Shown: one piece after another, positions 1 to 10,390 of the stretch | Layout of the letters: each line of letters starts with the position of its first letter | Position numbering within the stretch: the first letter of the stretch is position 1 | DNA from: Marsupella aquatica | Taxonomy: Eukaryota; Marchantiophyta | Direction: 5' to 3' | Assembly (NCBI GenBank): GCA_973895155.1 | Contig: OZ316898.1 | Location: 7,936,001-8,000,000, forward strand | Length of the DNA: 64,000 nt | Notes under the pieces: model-generated | Told to the model about the DNA's origin: nothing | Databases searched by the model: none | Seen by the model: only the letters and a program-made list of their open reading frames with translations | Made by a program: the position numbers and the translations under genes

Positions 1-800
1 CGAGGGCATTATGGGCAATAACAGTCCCTCAAAACGTAGGCGAAAGCCATCTCTTTTTTGGTCATTACAGCCCACAATACTCTGGAACAGGGCATGACTG
101 CATACAAAATGTGACACGTATTGTGTACGCGCCAATAGGTTCATACATTGTTGATCAGAATGATGCGATACTGAAAGAGATCTCCAGTCGAAAGGTTGTA
201 GGGAAGCGTTAATAAACTTGAATTTCTGACTAGACTTTTGTCAAACTTTTGGAAATTATCAAGCGGTAAAATCAACCCTGATCACCATTTCCGGATCAGG
301 TTTCACGAGTGGGTTCTCTCTCGTGCATCTCGAAAACTCTGATAAAATCTATCCAAAATATTAAATCATTTGTACTTCTGTGCATGCACCTGTCATAGAA
401 ACTCCACCAGAGCAATTAACTGCTTGTCGGTTTATTATTCGAGAAGCTGCAAAATTTCTGGATGCTTTAATAATCATGAGGCACCCTCACCTACACATCC
501 CTCACACTCTTCACATTAGTCTAATGTTTTCGATCAAGTAGGGGTTGATCGAGGAGGACTTGAATCTGGACCAGAATTGGATACAGAACGAGGCCCATTC
601 CCCTATGTAAGCTTGGTTGACCACCACGGTCTGTGTTGTAGACCTGGGTCTCGTCGATCTCTAGGCCTGAACAAGTTCCTGCAACACTCTTCTGAACTTT
701 TGACACGGAATAGTCTCTATTCATTCTGAGAACGGAGGTATTCAGATGAAGACATGGTAGACTTCATTCCTTTAATATCACGTAGAAGGTGCCCTGCCCC
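1..800. other. left-edge intergenic DNA
   Basis: No gene is supported here. The longest reading frame, 521-724 on the minus strand, encodes 67 residues with no recognisable motif and no splice context that links it to another exon. The segment probably holds the distal upstream region of the dehydrogenase gene that begins further right. Confidence 0.5.
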
Positions 801-954
801 TCAGCCGTCAGCACTTCAACTCTGATTGGCTCAGCCGTCACAACGTGACGTTTCCATCCCGATTTCCGTGACGTATCTCGAGTCACCAAGATGACAGGAG
901 TAGCTGTGCAGTATGATGTGCAAACTGTAATAAGACTAATTTATCTATATATAA
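801..954 (+). promoter_or_regulatory. core promoter of the SDR gene (CCAAT, TGACG pair, TATA)
   Basis: TATATATAA lies at 946-954, an inverted CCAAT (ATTGG) at about 823-827, and TGACGT occurs at 846-851 and again at 870-875. A 10-bp sequence, TCAGCCGTCA, is repeated at 801-810 and 831-840. In plants, paired TGACG motifs are sites for TGA-class bZIP factors (as-1-like elements). The TATA position predicts transcription from about 975-985, leaving a 5' leader of about 420 nt before the ATG at 1404 unless a leader intron is removed. The promoter role is inferred from motif order and position. Confidence 0.55.
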
Positions 955-1403
955 TCAAGTGATCATCCCAATCGCTGTCCCGAGCTCCGATGTGTAGATT
1001 TCGTGTGGGCCCATCTGAATCTGCTCAAGCAACGAAGCTTCCAGTCACTCTTCCTCCTCCTGAGGCGAGGCATGCTTTTCTTTTGTTATAGCTTTCCTCC
1101 CGATGCAGAGCATACAGACAGAAAATTTTGAAATACTCATGAATGCCGTGATGCAGCTGAGCAACGCCAATCGCATAAGTAGGAGCTTCAATCGGTCACT
1201 GAATCACAATGCATTATTGGCTAAATTTCGTTTGCCGAGCAAGGAAAGTTGTTTGAGATTCCGTAGAAGGGCTGCCTGCAGACCGAGGTGGAGATCTACA
1301 GTCTGTGTATCTTGTCCCGTGTTGAATCATCAAGGTGATCAATCCGTCAGCGAAGAAGGACGGTGCCGAGCAAGGAAGCGGGAAAGGAAGAGGAAAAGAA
1401 GCA

Positions 1404-3966
1404 ATGGGGTTGAAAGTGGTAGTGACCGGAGGCTCCGGAGGAATCGGGGGTGAAACTGCCCTGAGATTCTCCAAGGACGGACATGAAGTTTTCATCACGG
1501 CTCGCTCCGAAGCGAAGCTGGAAGAGACCGTCAGCCGAGCTAAGAGTACGTCGACCGAAATAATTGTGGTGCATTCTGTAAATGATAGGCTCCTCGTGTC
1601 GTATCTACTTTCTCGAACTTCATAAATGGTGTTGCTTGGCCCCTTAACACGTGGAATTTTGCAACATGAATGACTTATCGCAAGCACTTTCAATTTCATC
1701 ACCAATTGAATATCCCTTGTTATTTGCTATCGCCTCTTGTGAAGTACGTTGTTCATAGTACGAATTCTGCACCCAATTCTACCTGGATTGCTTGCAGACT
1801 CTCCCCCTCCCTCTCTTGCCGGTCTCCACTGCCACGCGTGGGGATTTTGACTCTGCCTCCTGGCCGGCAAGTTTTATACACAGTTGTGGTCCTAAAGCCT
1901 TTGTGTCCCGTAATGTTAATTCGATTCAATCAGATGGTCATTTGCTCTCATTTTTCTTATAAATTTCTGAGTGTTTGAAAGAGAAGCTCGAAGTCTCTCG
2001 GTAATGGGTCTAAATCAGCCATTTCTCCAGTGCTTGCTGCCTGCCAATTTTCCCATTGATGAGATTCAGGCATCCTTTCACTCAATCGACTATGGCTGCT
2101 GTATCCTTGCATGGCGATATATTCAATCATTGATTTTCTCTCCCTTCATGGAGCTAGACAGCGTCTCAAATTGCTTTCTAAATTTCTGTGCATTCCGGTT
2201 GAAGCTTCAATTGTAGCCAGATTACCATACAGTGCTAAAGCGGCTAGACCTCGCAGGCTGACTAGAGGGTCGAATTATGGCGCTCTTTGCATTGTACTGT
2301 GAATTGGTCTGGTCTCGTCCAGCTTCAGCAGCTGGATTCTGCTTAAATACACCAGCTTTCAGAATTCCCGTGGCATAATTTTTCGTCATGCGGCTGTGTC
2401 ACCATCTTCTGCATTCCTGGTTCACGCTCAGTCATCCGGTATCTAGCAATGCAAATGCTGGGGTTGATTAATTTCGTTCGGGTGATATTGATCACAAATT
2501 CCTGAGGCGTCCTATTAATGACTCACTAAATGAGACAAATACAACTTAGCTTGGGCATTTTCGGGTTTCATATTTTGACAAGAATATAAACTATGTCCCA
2601 CAGGTGCAGGAGGCGGGGCCGTGCACAAGACGGTGGGAGATGTTGGGATAGAAGCCGATGTCCAGAGGAACTACGAAGAGGCGATCAAAGCTTTGGGGCA
2701 CATAGACGTTTTGGTGCTGAATGCTGGTGCGAGTTGGACGGTCCCTTTGGAAGACCACACTGCAGCGGACTTTGACAACGTCTTCAACTCCAACGTTCGG
2801 GGAGTTTTCCTGTGGCTCAAAGCGGCTCTTCCTGCATTCAAGGTGGAAAATTCTTAAGCACTCCTGAAAAAACTATTTCTCATTTCTTCCCTGATGCCTT
2901 ACACACCTGACCAGATCAGGTTGAGACGTTGGTTTCGTGCAAAAGGTTTCTCAAAACACCTCTTTTACTATGCATTGATATTGCTTGCCCAACCTCAGCT
3001 GGGCTGAGAAGAAGGCCGCTTCATACGATTGAAAGGCAGTGAGTTCGGTTTGAAGATCTTAGAAACTTCAATTTTTTCATACTCTGACTTGACTTGTGAA
3101 GGGTTTTTCTGACATTGACTTGTGTCAATACAGAAACAAGGGTTTGGGCAAATTGTGTTTGTGAACAGCGTATTTGGCCTATCCGTGGTTGCTCCCTACT
3201 TCTCCATCTATGCTGCCTCAAAGTACGCACTCACGGGGATGGCCCAGGCTCTTCGTTTAGAAGTGGCAGGCACTGGAATCAAGGTGGCATCTGTGCATCC
3301 AGGCAGCGTGGACACTAACATGTGAGTCCGAGCAATGTGACTTCCCACCGATGAGTGGCAGAAAAATCAACTAGCTAGTCAGAGCAGGATGAGAGTAGAA
3401 TCGATTTCAGTGCAAGTTTCTGTGAATTCTAATAGAAGTTAGAAGTTGGGAAGCAGACCAGTTCTGGTAAAATAACAATACAGCATTACCAGTAATGATT
3501 TCTTTGCACATCGCTCGATTGTGTTGGCTCTCTGGTTTATGCGGCTAATGTTTGTTTCTTGGTGGAATTATAGATGGGTTAGTGACACCTTTGACAAGAT
3601 AGGCATTGACGCACGAAAGACATTTTCTCTTGACAATGCTTTGCTGCCCCAAGACATTGCAGACGCCATTGCAACAATTGCCTACCAGGTTCATGTTTTA
3701 GACTCAACCAAATTTTCTTTTCAGTTGGAATTGAACCAGATTGTTTTCATTTCTAGCTCACACATGAACATCGTTCAGCCCATTCATTCAATTCTCTTGT
3801 TTTAAGTTTTGACAGGCGAATGGAGTCTAAGTTTATATTGCCTACTTCGTTGAGCGCGAGATACTAATTCACATTTGTCTGGCTGAAACTGTGGCAGGAC
3901 CGAAGATCTGACATTGACTTGCTCCGAATCTGGCCAAGTCATGCGCCCAAGAAGACCCAAGTCTGA
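1404..3966 (+). CDS. classical short-chain dehydrogenase/reductase, five exons
   Basis: The coding exons are 1404-1545, 2604-2842, 3134-3321, 3574-3688 and 3898-3966. All junctions are GT-AG and keep frame, giving 250 aa, the usual length of a classical SDR. The start MGLKVVVTGGSGGIG holds the TGxxxGxG NADP(H)-binding loop. LNAG follows at the end of beta-4, then an Asn in FNSNVRG, the catalytic Ser in FVNSVFG, and YAASK (YxxxK), so the N-S-Y-K tetrad is complete. The protein lacks an obvious transit peptide or membrane segment, so a cytosolic oxidoreductase is likely. The substrate cannot be told from sequence; the overall layout resembles YdfG-like and carbonyl or pterin-aldehyde-reducing SDRs. 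Intron 1 is about 1.06 kb. An upstream ATG at 1103 opens a 116-codon frame that overlaps the true start in another frame and may limit translation or be spliced out. Confidence 0.9.
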
Positions 3967-4272
3967 AGACCCTTCATCCCTCCACAGGATTTGGAAACGC
4001 TCCTCGTGATGTGGTGCTGCATAAGAATGATAATAATGTCCCCCCTCCAGTTGTGAAAGTTCTCAGTAATATCAACCTGAGCATGTCTGCCAATACATCA
4101 TGAGGGATAGGAATTGACAGTACATAGCCTTTTGCCCTCCGTTGGTTATGGTTTCCATAACTGTTTACCCAAAATATAGCAAAGTGAGGGCTTGTAGCCA
4201 CAACAGCATGATTATTTGTGCTGATTGTTAAGTTATTTCAAGGATTGGTGTGCTGGTTTGTTCTTCGTACTG

Positions 4273-4278
4273 AATAAA
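4273..4278 (+). terminator. AATAAA polyadenylation signal after the SDR gene
   Basis: A canonical AATAAA lies about 310 bp after the SDR stop codon at 3964-3966, on the sense strand, with T-rich sequence following. Plant poly(A) signals are loose, so this is the best candidate rather than a proven site. Confidence 0.45.
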
Positions 4279-4418
4279 ACATGTGATTTTGTCGTTAGAT
4301 GTGATTCAAAGCGCTCATTGTCACATAAAGTCATTGGTACAATCCTTGTTGTGTGAATGGATGGAGAGGCCTAAATTTAGGTAGTAATACTGACTTGCTA
4401 TATGGGATCTCTGTAAAC

Positions 4419-4490
4419 ATATGAGCAGAAATGAGTATCATTTTTCAACTATATGAGCAGAAATGAGTATCATTTTTCAACTATATGAGC
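4419..4490. repeat. 32-bp tandem repeat
   Basis: The unit beginning ATATGAGCAGAAATGAG occurs at 4419 and 4451 and again, truncated, at 4483. The two full copies are nearly identical, so the duplication is recent. It opens a run of nested repeats that continues to the tRNA gene. Confidence 0.85.
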
Positions 4491-4576
4491 CTGAATGGAC
4501 GTTCTTGAATGCTCATGATCATCATTTTGACATACAAAGGATATTATTTCTTTCTTACATCCACATAAATTTTGGT

Positions 4577-4976
4577 GGGGCCCTAGAGGCTTCACTCCAG
4601 AAGCCTTGACCCCAACTCTTGGGGCACTAGAGTATTCACTCCAGAAGCCTAGACCCCACAACTCTTACCTTCTCAACAAGATTTATTAGTCATATTACAC
4701 TCACAAGTGTAACATGTGCTTTATGAGAATAAGGATAATTGTAACATGTGCTATATGAGAATAAGGATAAGTGTTACATGGGCTATATGAGAAAAAGGAG
4801 GGCTTAGCTGCAGTCCATCCAAGCTATAAAATAAAATTAATATAACAACATATCTGAGCATATTTTGCAAACGTGTAGCAGGCAGTCATTAGGGATTCAA
4901 TCATAAATGTGACTCGGAACCCCAACTCTTAACTTCTGAACAAAATTATTAGTAATATTACACTCATAAGTGTAAC
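4577..4976. repeat. nested degenerate tandem repeats
   Basis: There is a 44-bp duplication (starts 4577 and 4621, both with TTCACTCCAGAAGCC). Three units of a 32-bp repeat begin with GTAACATGTGCT or variants at 4709, 4741 and 4773. An older diverged copy of the 142-bp unit described next lies at about 4810-4919. A stretch with CAACTCTTAACTTCT and a following ACTCATAAGTG also recurs at a spacing of about 265 bp. No coding potential was seen. Confidence 0.7.
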
Positions 4977-5260
4977 ATGTGCTATATGTCCATCCAAGCT
5001 GTAAAGTTATATATAACAACATATCTGAGCATATTCGCAAACGGTGTATTAGGCAGTCGTTTGGGACAATCATAAGTGGGACTGAGAAAGCTGATACACA
5101 GCAGAGAAACAAAAGCACATGTGCTATATGTCCATCCAAGCTGTAAAGTTATATATAACAACATATCTGAGCATATTCGCAAACGGTGTATTAGGCAGTC
5201 GTTAGGGACAATCATAAGTGGGACTGAGAAAGCTGATACACAGCAGAGAAACAAAAGCAC
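4977..5260. repeat. 142-bp tandem duplication abutting the tRNA gene
   Basis: Two almost identical 142-bp units run 4977-5118 and 5119-5260 (for example GCTATATGTCCATCC at 4981 and 5123). The second copy ends in AAAAGCAC, whose last three bases are the 3' terminus of the tRNA-Arg gene on the minus strand; the first copy ends in the same AAAAGCAC without a tRNA attached. The unit is therefore the 3' flank of the tRNA gene, duplicated up to the tRNA boundary. A more diverged third copy lies to the left. Confidence 0.85.
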
Positions 5261-5330
5261 TCCCGGTGGGACTCGAACCCACAATCGCCTGATTAGAAGT
5301 CAGACGCCTTATCCATTAGGCCACGGGAGC
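5258..5330 (-). tRNA. trnR-UCU: tRNA-Arg (anticodon UCU)
   Basis: Read on the minus strand the 73-nt gene begins GCTCCCGTGG and ends CGGGAGTG. It has a 7-bp acceptor stem with a G:U first pair, a D arm (GCCTAATGGATAAGGC), an anticodon arm TCTGA-CTTCTAA-TCAGG with anticodon TCT, and a T arm GTGGG-TTCGAGT-CCCAC. Internal A and B boxes (B box GGTTCGAGTCC) are present and no intron is seen. A run of four T follows on the sense strand at 5256-5253, a plausible Pol III stop. CCA is not encoded, as expected for a nuclear gene. Confidence 0.95.
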
Positions 5331-5897
5331 TCCTCTGTCGAAAGCGTCGAGTCTTAACACTCTAACCTCATAAATGGGCTAGGAATTCAAAACCTGGCCT
5401 ACCTGTAACACTGTAGGTATGTCGTTGAGTTTCCACACACTCATTTCGCGGAATCTGATGTCGCATTTACTGTAGTGTTTTGTTGTTTCCAGACACGAGA
5501 TCTCGTGAGAGAAGCTTTAGAATCGTGTGGAGCAAATTATTGGACGAATTGGCTCTCCCTTCTTCGAGGTTTTTCGCCGATGAAAGTTTTGATTTTGATT
5601 GTCGTGATGGCTTCTGCTTCACCCACAGACGATGCCATCACTGTGTGAACAGCATTTGACACTACCCTCTTTTATCACAGAGCTCTTTTGCAGCCGTTGG
5701 GATTGTGAGGAAGCTCGTTTCCGGAATGCTGACATGCGTCCATCTCTGTGTCCCTTCCTTCCGTTTGCAGAGATCGTTTTGTTGCATGAGGTTGAGATTT
5801 ACCATTGCAATGTTGTTCTCTTGTAAGCTGTCTATTGGAATGGAGAGGCGAGAATTGCGGTACATTGCTGACGTTAGGTCACTCTCTACAGCAAATC

Positions 5898-6105
5898 AGG
5901 AGGCAAAATGGGGCCTAATGCGGGATTGCAGTAGGTTATGATGAAATGAGTGAGCTTTCTCTTCGGTTAGGTCAAACTATTGAGCGGAAACATCAGGAGA
6001 AGAATTGGGGTTTAATGCAGAATTGCAGTAGGTTACGATCGAAAGATTGAGTTCCTCTTCGCTTAGGTGAAGCAACGTGAGGAGAAGGATTTGGGTTTAA
6101 TGCTC
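5898..6105 (+). repeat. tandem repeat in the leader of the RRM gene
   Basis: Three diverged units start at 5898, 5995 and 6080 (AGGAG-(G/A)-A-...-TTTAATGC), with periods of 97 and 85 bp; the third is cut short. Each carries an AATGC that creates an ATG, so the leader of the next gene acquires several upstream ATGs. The one at 6100 is in frame with the RRM protein. Confidence 0.65.
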
Positions 6106-6150
6106 ACGAGACAGGGAAGCAGGGAGGGAAGAGGGAGGGAAGCAAGCACA

Positions 6151-8774
6151 ATGCAGAGGATGGGCAGAGAGAGGCATCGGGTGTTCGTCAAGTCGGGAGT
6201 GACAACGGACACCACGGAAGATCTATTGCAGCGTCACTTCTCCACTTTCGGGACCGTCACGGATGTGTACATTCCTCGTTCCATGCCCGGCCGCACCCCG
6301 AAAGGTTTCGCGTACGTCTCGTTCGAAACTGACGATGCCGTCCAGCAGGCTGTAAGATGTCCTTCCTCCCACCCACCCCTCGTTGCTTCGTCCTTCTCTC
6401 TCGCTGACTACAGTTGAGACCGATTTCCTATTGCCCTTCTTGATCTATGGGAAGGCAGGACAGCTGGTGGAGAATCTCACAAGCTGAAAACAAATCTCAC
6501 TGAGTGCATCAGTTGGACAATGGAATGCCAAAATGTGGATGCTTTTGTTTCCTATGATAGAGCAGCTCCCAACTATGAGAGAGCAGCTCGTCAGTTGAGC
6601 CAGAGTGTCAGCTTGTTTGGAATACAGCTGCGTCGTCTCGGGTCCCGCTGCCATGCTGTGACAGGAAACTTCTCCTCTAGATGCTCAGTCACGCATTCGT
6701 TTTACAGTTCTGACTTGTTTAAACTGCACTTGGATTGAGACTCTGCATATGTAGGAGCTCTTCCGATAATGGGGACCAATTAGAATGAAAATGCATTCGG
6801 AGTTCCCGGTTATCGTCGTCTCTACCCTTATATTCGTCCTAGTCAATCTTCCGTTTTCGAGGTCCTGTATTTCAGTGTTTTAAGGATTCATCCTAACAAT
6901 CCCGATGGTTCTAGCCAGACAGCTTCCTGAAGCAATATCCCAGATATGACTGCTTCCTCGCCAACTGCTAAAACTCGACTGCTGCTACCCTGTTTCGACT
7001 TTTCTTTCATCTCCAAATTATCACACATCTCATGGATTTGATCACTGCCTACATGCCTCTTCTGCTCTTACCTCCTTATGCTCTCGGTTACTATTTGCAT
7101 TGCACCCTCGTGCTATGGTGCTGCAATGGCTGTGATCGTTAGGTAGCGTGGAGTGGTTGGAAATTGATTTTTTAGGAGTTCTTGTGGACAGCACGAATTC
7201 ATAGTGACTTTCTAAATTTCTTTTTCAGGAGTCGGTCAATGTCAGCAAAGGCGTGGCATATGCTTGATCACAGTGTCTGCAGCGTCTGGATGTGCTCACT
7301 TTTGCCCAAGACATGGTTGCTGACTGGTGCGACGTTGGATGTGAATAGGTGAAAGAAGCGGTCCACGAAATAGAGGGAAAGCACTATCCCGTGGGAAGGG
7401 CAGAGCCGCGGCCTGCAGAGAGAAACACTTGGCATCACCAAGAGAGGAGTACAATGCCTGTTGCTGACCCTGCAGAGAGAAACACTTGGCATCACCAAGA
7501 GAGGAGTGCAATACCCGTTGCAGAGCCCCTTCTTCCCTGGCCTCCAAGGTACTCACGGTCCATTTCTCCCCGGGGTGGACTCTTGCCCGGCCCCCACAAT
7601 GGAGGTCCGGTGAGACTTGACATGCGATCACCTTTCGCCCAATCTCCTCGGATACCTCTCGATGCTGGACCTCTTAGAGATGTGCCACCCTATGGATCAA
7701 GACCTCCACTCCCTGTCACAGATTTACTCGGTTTGGATAGAAGGATGGGAATCTCAGGCAGAATGCCGGACATCCTTCCCATGGAGCAAATTTCAAGATC
7801 TCCTCGAGTGTTTGTAGGAGGACTCCCGGATGCGCTAGTTGAGAGACACATCAGAGTCCACTTTCAAAAGTAAGCTTGACAAATATTTCAACCATGCCTG
7901 GTGCCAGATGTCCGTTTGACTTGCTTTTTCTGCAAAATGATTTTTGAAACGTTGGAACGACGATCCGACTTGTCTGACTAATTGCTGGGCCTTTCGTTTC
8001 TGCCGTAATGGGAAGATTCATCCTCACACTGCGTCTCCAGGGATATGGAGAAGGACGTAATGAAGTGCTCAGGTGTTTAGCTTATGAGTGAAATAGCATG
8101 GGATTACTTTATTATTTTGTCGGTCTACTAAAAGCAGGGTAGTTGTTTATGTCTCTTACTTGATGTGGGAACTTGTGCATTGCATGAGTGACAAAACTCT
8201 CACGTCAGAAGTGTGGCCTTTCCTTTTCAGGTTTGGCACGGTGGAGGATGTGTATTTTCCACGGGAGAGACATACTGGAAAAAGGAGGGGATTCTGTTTT
8301 GTTCGGTTTGATACCAGTAGAGCTGCACATTTTGCAGCTGCGCAGTCACCTCGTGTAATACTGGGTTATGAAGTAGGAGAAATCAAGGTTGCAAATGAGC
8401 GGGCAGATGATTTTGGCAATGAGGAACCTACAGAAGTAGGATTGGACGTTGATAGACTGGGCTACGGGATAGAGAGTAGCTATGCCCCAGAGAGAAGCTA
8501 CGGACTAGAAAGGGGCTTGGGTCCGGAGAGAGGTTATGGTCCATCAGAGAGGGCCTATATTCCAGAATTGGGGTATGGACCAGAGAGGATTAGTGGTTAT
8601 AAATTGGCTCCTCCTCAATATTATGATTTAGGACGAGAATTACCTAGAGATATACCCCGGGATTTGCTAAGGGAATTACCTGGACAACTACCAAGAGAAT
8701 TGTCCAGAGACTTTCGGACAGATTTACCAAGAGCATTAGATTCTAGGGTGCCCATTAGATACCGGCCTTATTGA
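6151..8774 (+). CDS. RNA-binding protein with two RRM domains (hnRNP/TDP-43/Musashi-like)
   Basis: Exons are 6151-6351, 7349-7869 and 8231-8774, in frame through both introns, giving 421 aa. RRM1 (about residues 11-90) has RNP2-like VFVKSG and RNP1 KGFAYVSF and ends HEIEGKHYPVGRAEPR across the first junction. RRM2 (about 222-300) has VFVGGL and KRRGFCFVRF and is split inside RNP-flanking sequence at 7869/8231. The linker is Pro/Arg-rich and contains a perfect-frame 19-residue duplication (7414 and 7471, PAERNTWHHQERS). The tail has low complexity, with GYGPER-type and RELPRD-type repeats, typical of RNP proteins that form granules. The acceptor of exon 2 (AATAG) has a weak pyrimidine tract. 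An in-frame ATG at 6100 would add 17 residues, but lies in a repeat unit, so 6151 is preferred. A nuclear or cytoplasmic mRNA-binding role is inferred from the family. Confidence 0.85.
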
Positions 8775-9599
8775 CCGCTTCCATGATTGAGGATTCGCTC
8801 ACCCTAGGGCTTGAGATAGGGTATGTTGTCTTCCGATTTCCAGAAAAAATGGCTGGTGAGCTACTCCTGCAGCACATAGCCATCGAAACGAACTCATTGA
8901 ATCTCTTCTCAAGCTTGTCTGACCAGCAATGATCAATAGACCAACTTACGGAGTTTCCTCGTGATCTATTCTCGACATCACGGTGCAAGATTCCATCTTG
9001 CAGTTTGAACTTCACCATAACTGCACAAATACCTCTGGCGGTACGGTCTTTGTTACAGTGTAGGGAGCAACTGTCACAACAGGAGAGAAGAGGTGCAGCA
9101 ACACTGGTGAGACGTTGTTCATGGAAGGGGGGATCTGGGAAAGGTAATCACATTTAGTGAGTTGTTTCAGAAAAGATTCACCTGGAGCCCTTTAAGGTTT
9201 GATGCTTCGAGCTTTCTCCTTTCCCATGAGATGCAAGTAAACAAGTCTCAACTAAAATCCCTGTTTTCCCATTCCTTGAACTTTTCAGACAATATGGTAG
9301 GTTGTGGTTTTGAATACCATCTTGCTGAGATATTCTCGTCGCATAGGCGTTTACGTTTATGCCACCCATGCTGTAGGGAACTGTAAAGAGCCTACGGATT
9401 ACAAGTAGAACGGAGATGTGATGATACTGGCCGTTGAAGTCTAGTTGTTACCGGACTCCGTGCTGTGTCGTTGATCCAAACAACTCACAAAAGAATGAAG
9501 GCTCAGTTACTGTGATTGTTTTTTAGTTGGGTTTTGTTATCTTCATTCCACTAAAACCAAAAAGGAATCATTAGTTCTCTGGACTTACCTTGAGTTGTA
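8775..9599. other. 3' flank of the RRM gene
   Basis: I see no conserved coding segment here. It should contain the 3' untranslated region of the RRM gene and spacer DNA. Reading frames of up to 87 codons on either strand show no motif. Confidence 0.4.
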
Positions 9600-9875
9600 A
9601 TGGGTGGATCAGGAGGAGAATATCGCCATCCAAAATTCGGAAGAGATATATTATATTTCGATGATGTAATGAAGATTCCAGTGATCGAAGAAAGTGAGTA
9701 CGCGCATTGTTCTAGAGATAAAGACTGTCTAGATCAAATCAAACTTATGTCTTATCATCACGTGATGAGCATCATTGAAACCTGGCTCTCTTGCAGGTTC
9801 TGAAGGAGACCCTGAGGCTTGCACCTTTCAGTAAGTTCATGTCCCGCATACCTCTTGCCGAGGTCCAATGCAATG
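9600..9875 (+). pseudogene. cytochrome P450 relic (K-helix region, CYP85-clan-like)
   Basis: The segment 9797-9875, preceded by a good acceptor (CTCTTGCAG) and followed by GTAAGC, reads VLKETLRLAPFSKFMSRIP. That contains the P450 K-helix ExxR motif (ETLR) and the residues that follow it. The upstream stretch 9624-9693 reads YFDDVMKIPVIEE, matching the segment that precedes the K-helix in CYP85-clan enzymes. The donor at 9694 (GTGAGT) leaves phase 1, whereas the next exon needs phase 0, so the pair cannot be joined without a frameshift. No haem-binding Cys region, I-helix or N-terminal part was found nearby. This is best read as a gene relic. Confidence 0.6.
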
Positions 9876-10390
9876 GTAAGCTTTTGCTTAGTCATTTTAC
9901 AACTTTCAGCTATTGCGACAGTGGACGCGGAAGCTGTTTGTTTTAGATAACTTTTAGAATTGTCCATTCCTCTGATGTGGTCGGCGCTCACTTGGCCAGG
10001 ATGCCTTCACAAAACACAGCAGATTTAACATAAGACGGTTGGAGTCCTCAAGGCTTAGATGATCTAGATGGACTCCTGGATACACTGCATAGCTGATGGT
10101 TATGAACAAGTAATGACTTCCAATTGGTGGGTTCCAACTACTGTAGAAATGCGAAGGACTTTCCTGAATTAGCTAGAGTAACTGATAAGAGGGCAGTTTT
10201 GACATTTGCGCCATGTGAAGTCCAGCTTTCAGACGGGACGATTTTTTTCTTGACTTTTAGGCGTTAAGTGTATGTTACGAGTATGTAATTCTAGTCCAAG
10301 TGTGTAATATGATAGCACGTTGACTTACGGCAATGGTCATGATTAAATTAACAGGTTGCAGCGATAACGACTTGGCTTGATCTGCTCAAG
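9876..10390. other. spacer between P450 relic and satellite
   Basis: No gene or repeat array is recognised. The remaining P450 exons were looked for here and not found. Confidence 0.4.

Noticed and set aside
521-724. 67-codon minus-strand frame at the left edge
   Set aside because: Short, no conserved motif, and no exon partner could be found in the window.
4419-5260. CRISPR-like array
   Set aside because: The repeats are head-to-tail tandem copies without unique spacers, in a eukaryotic genome.
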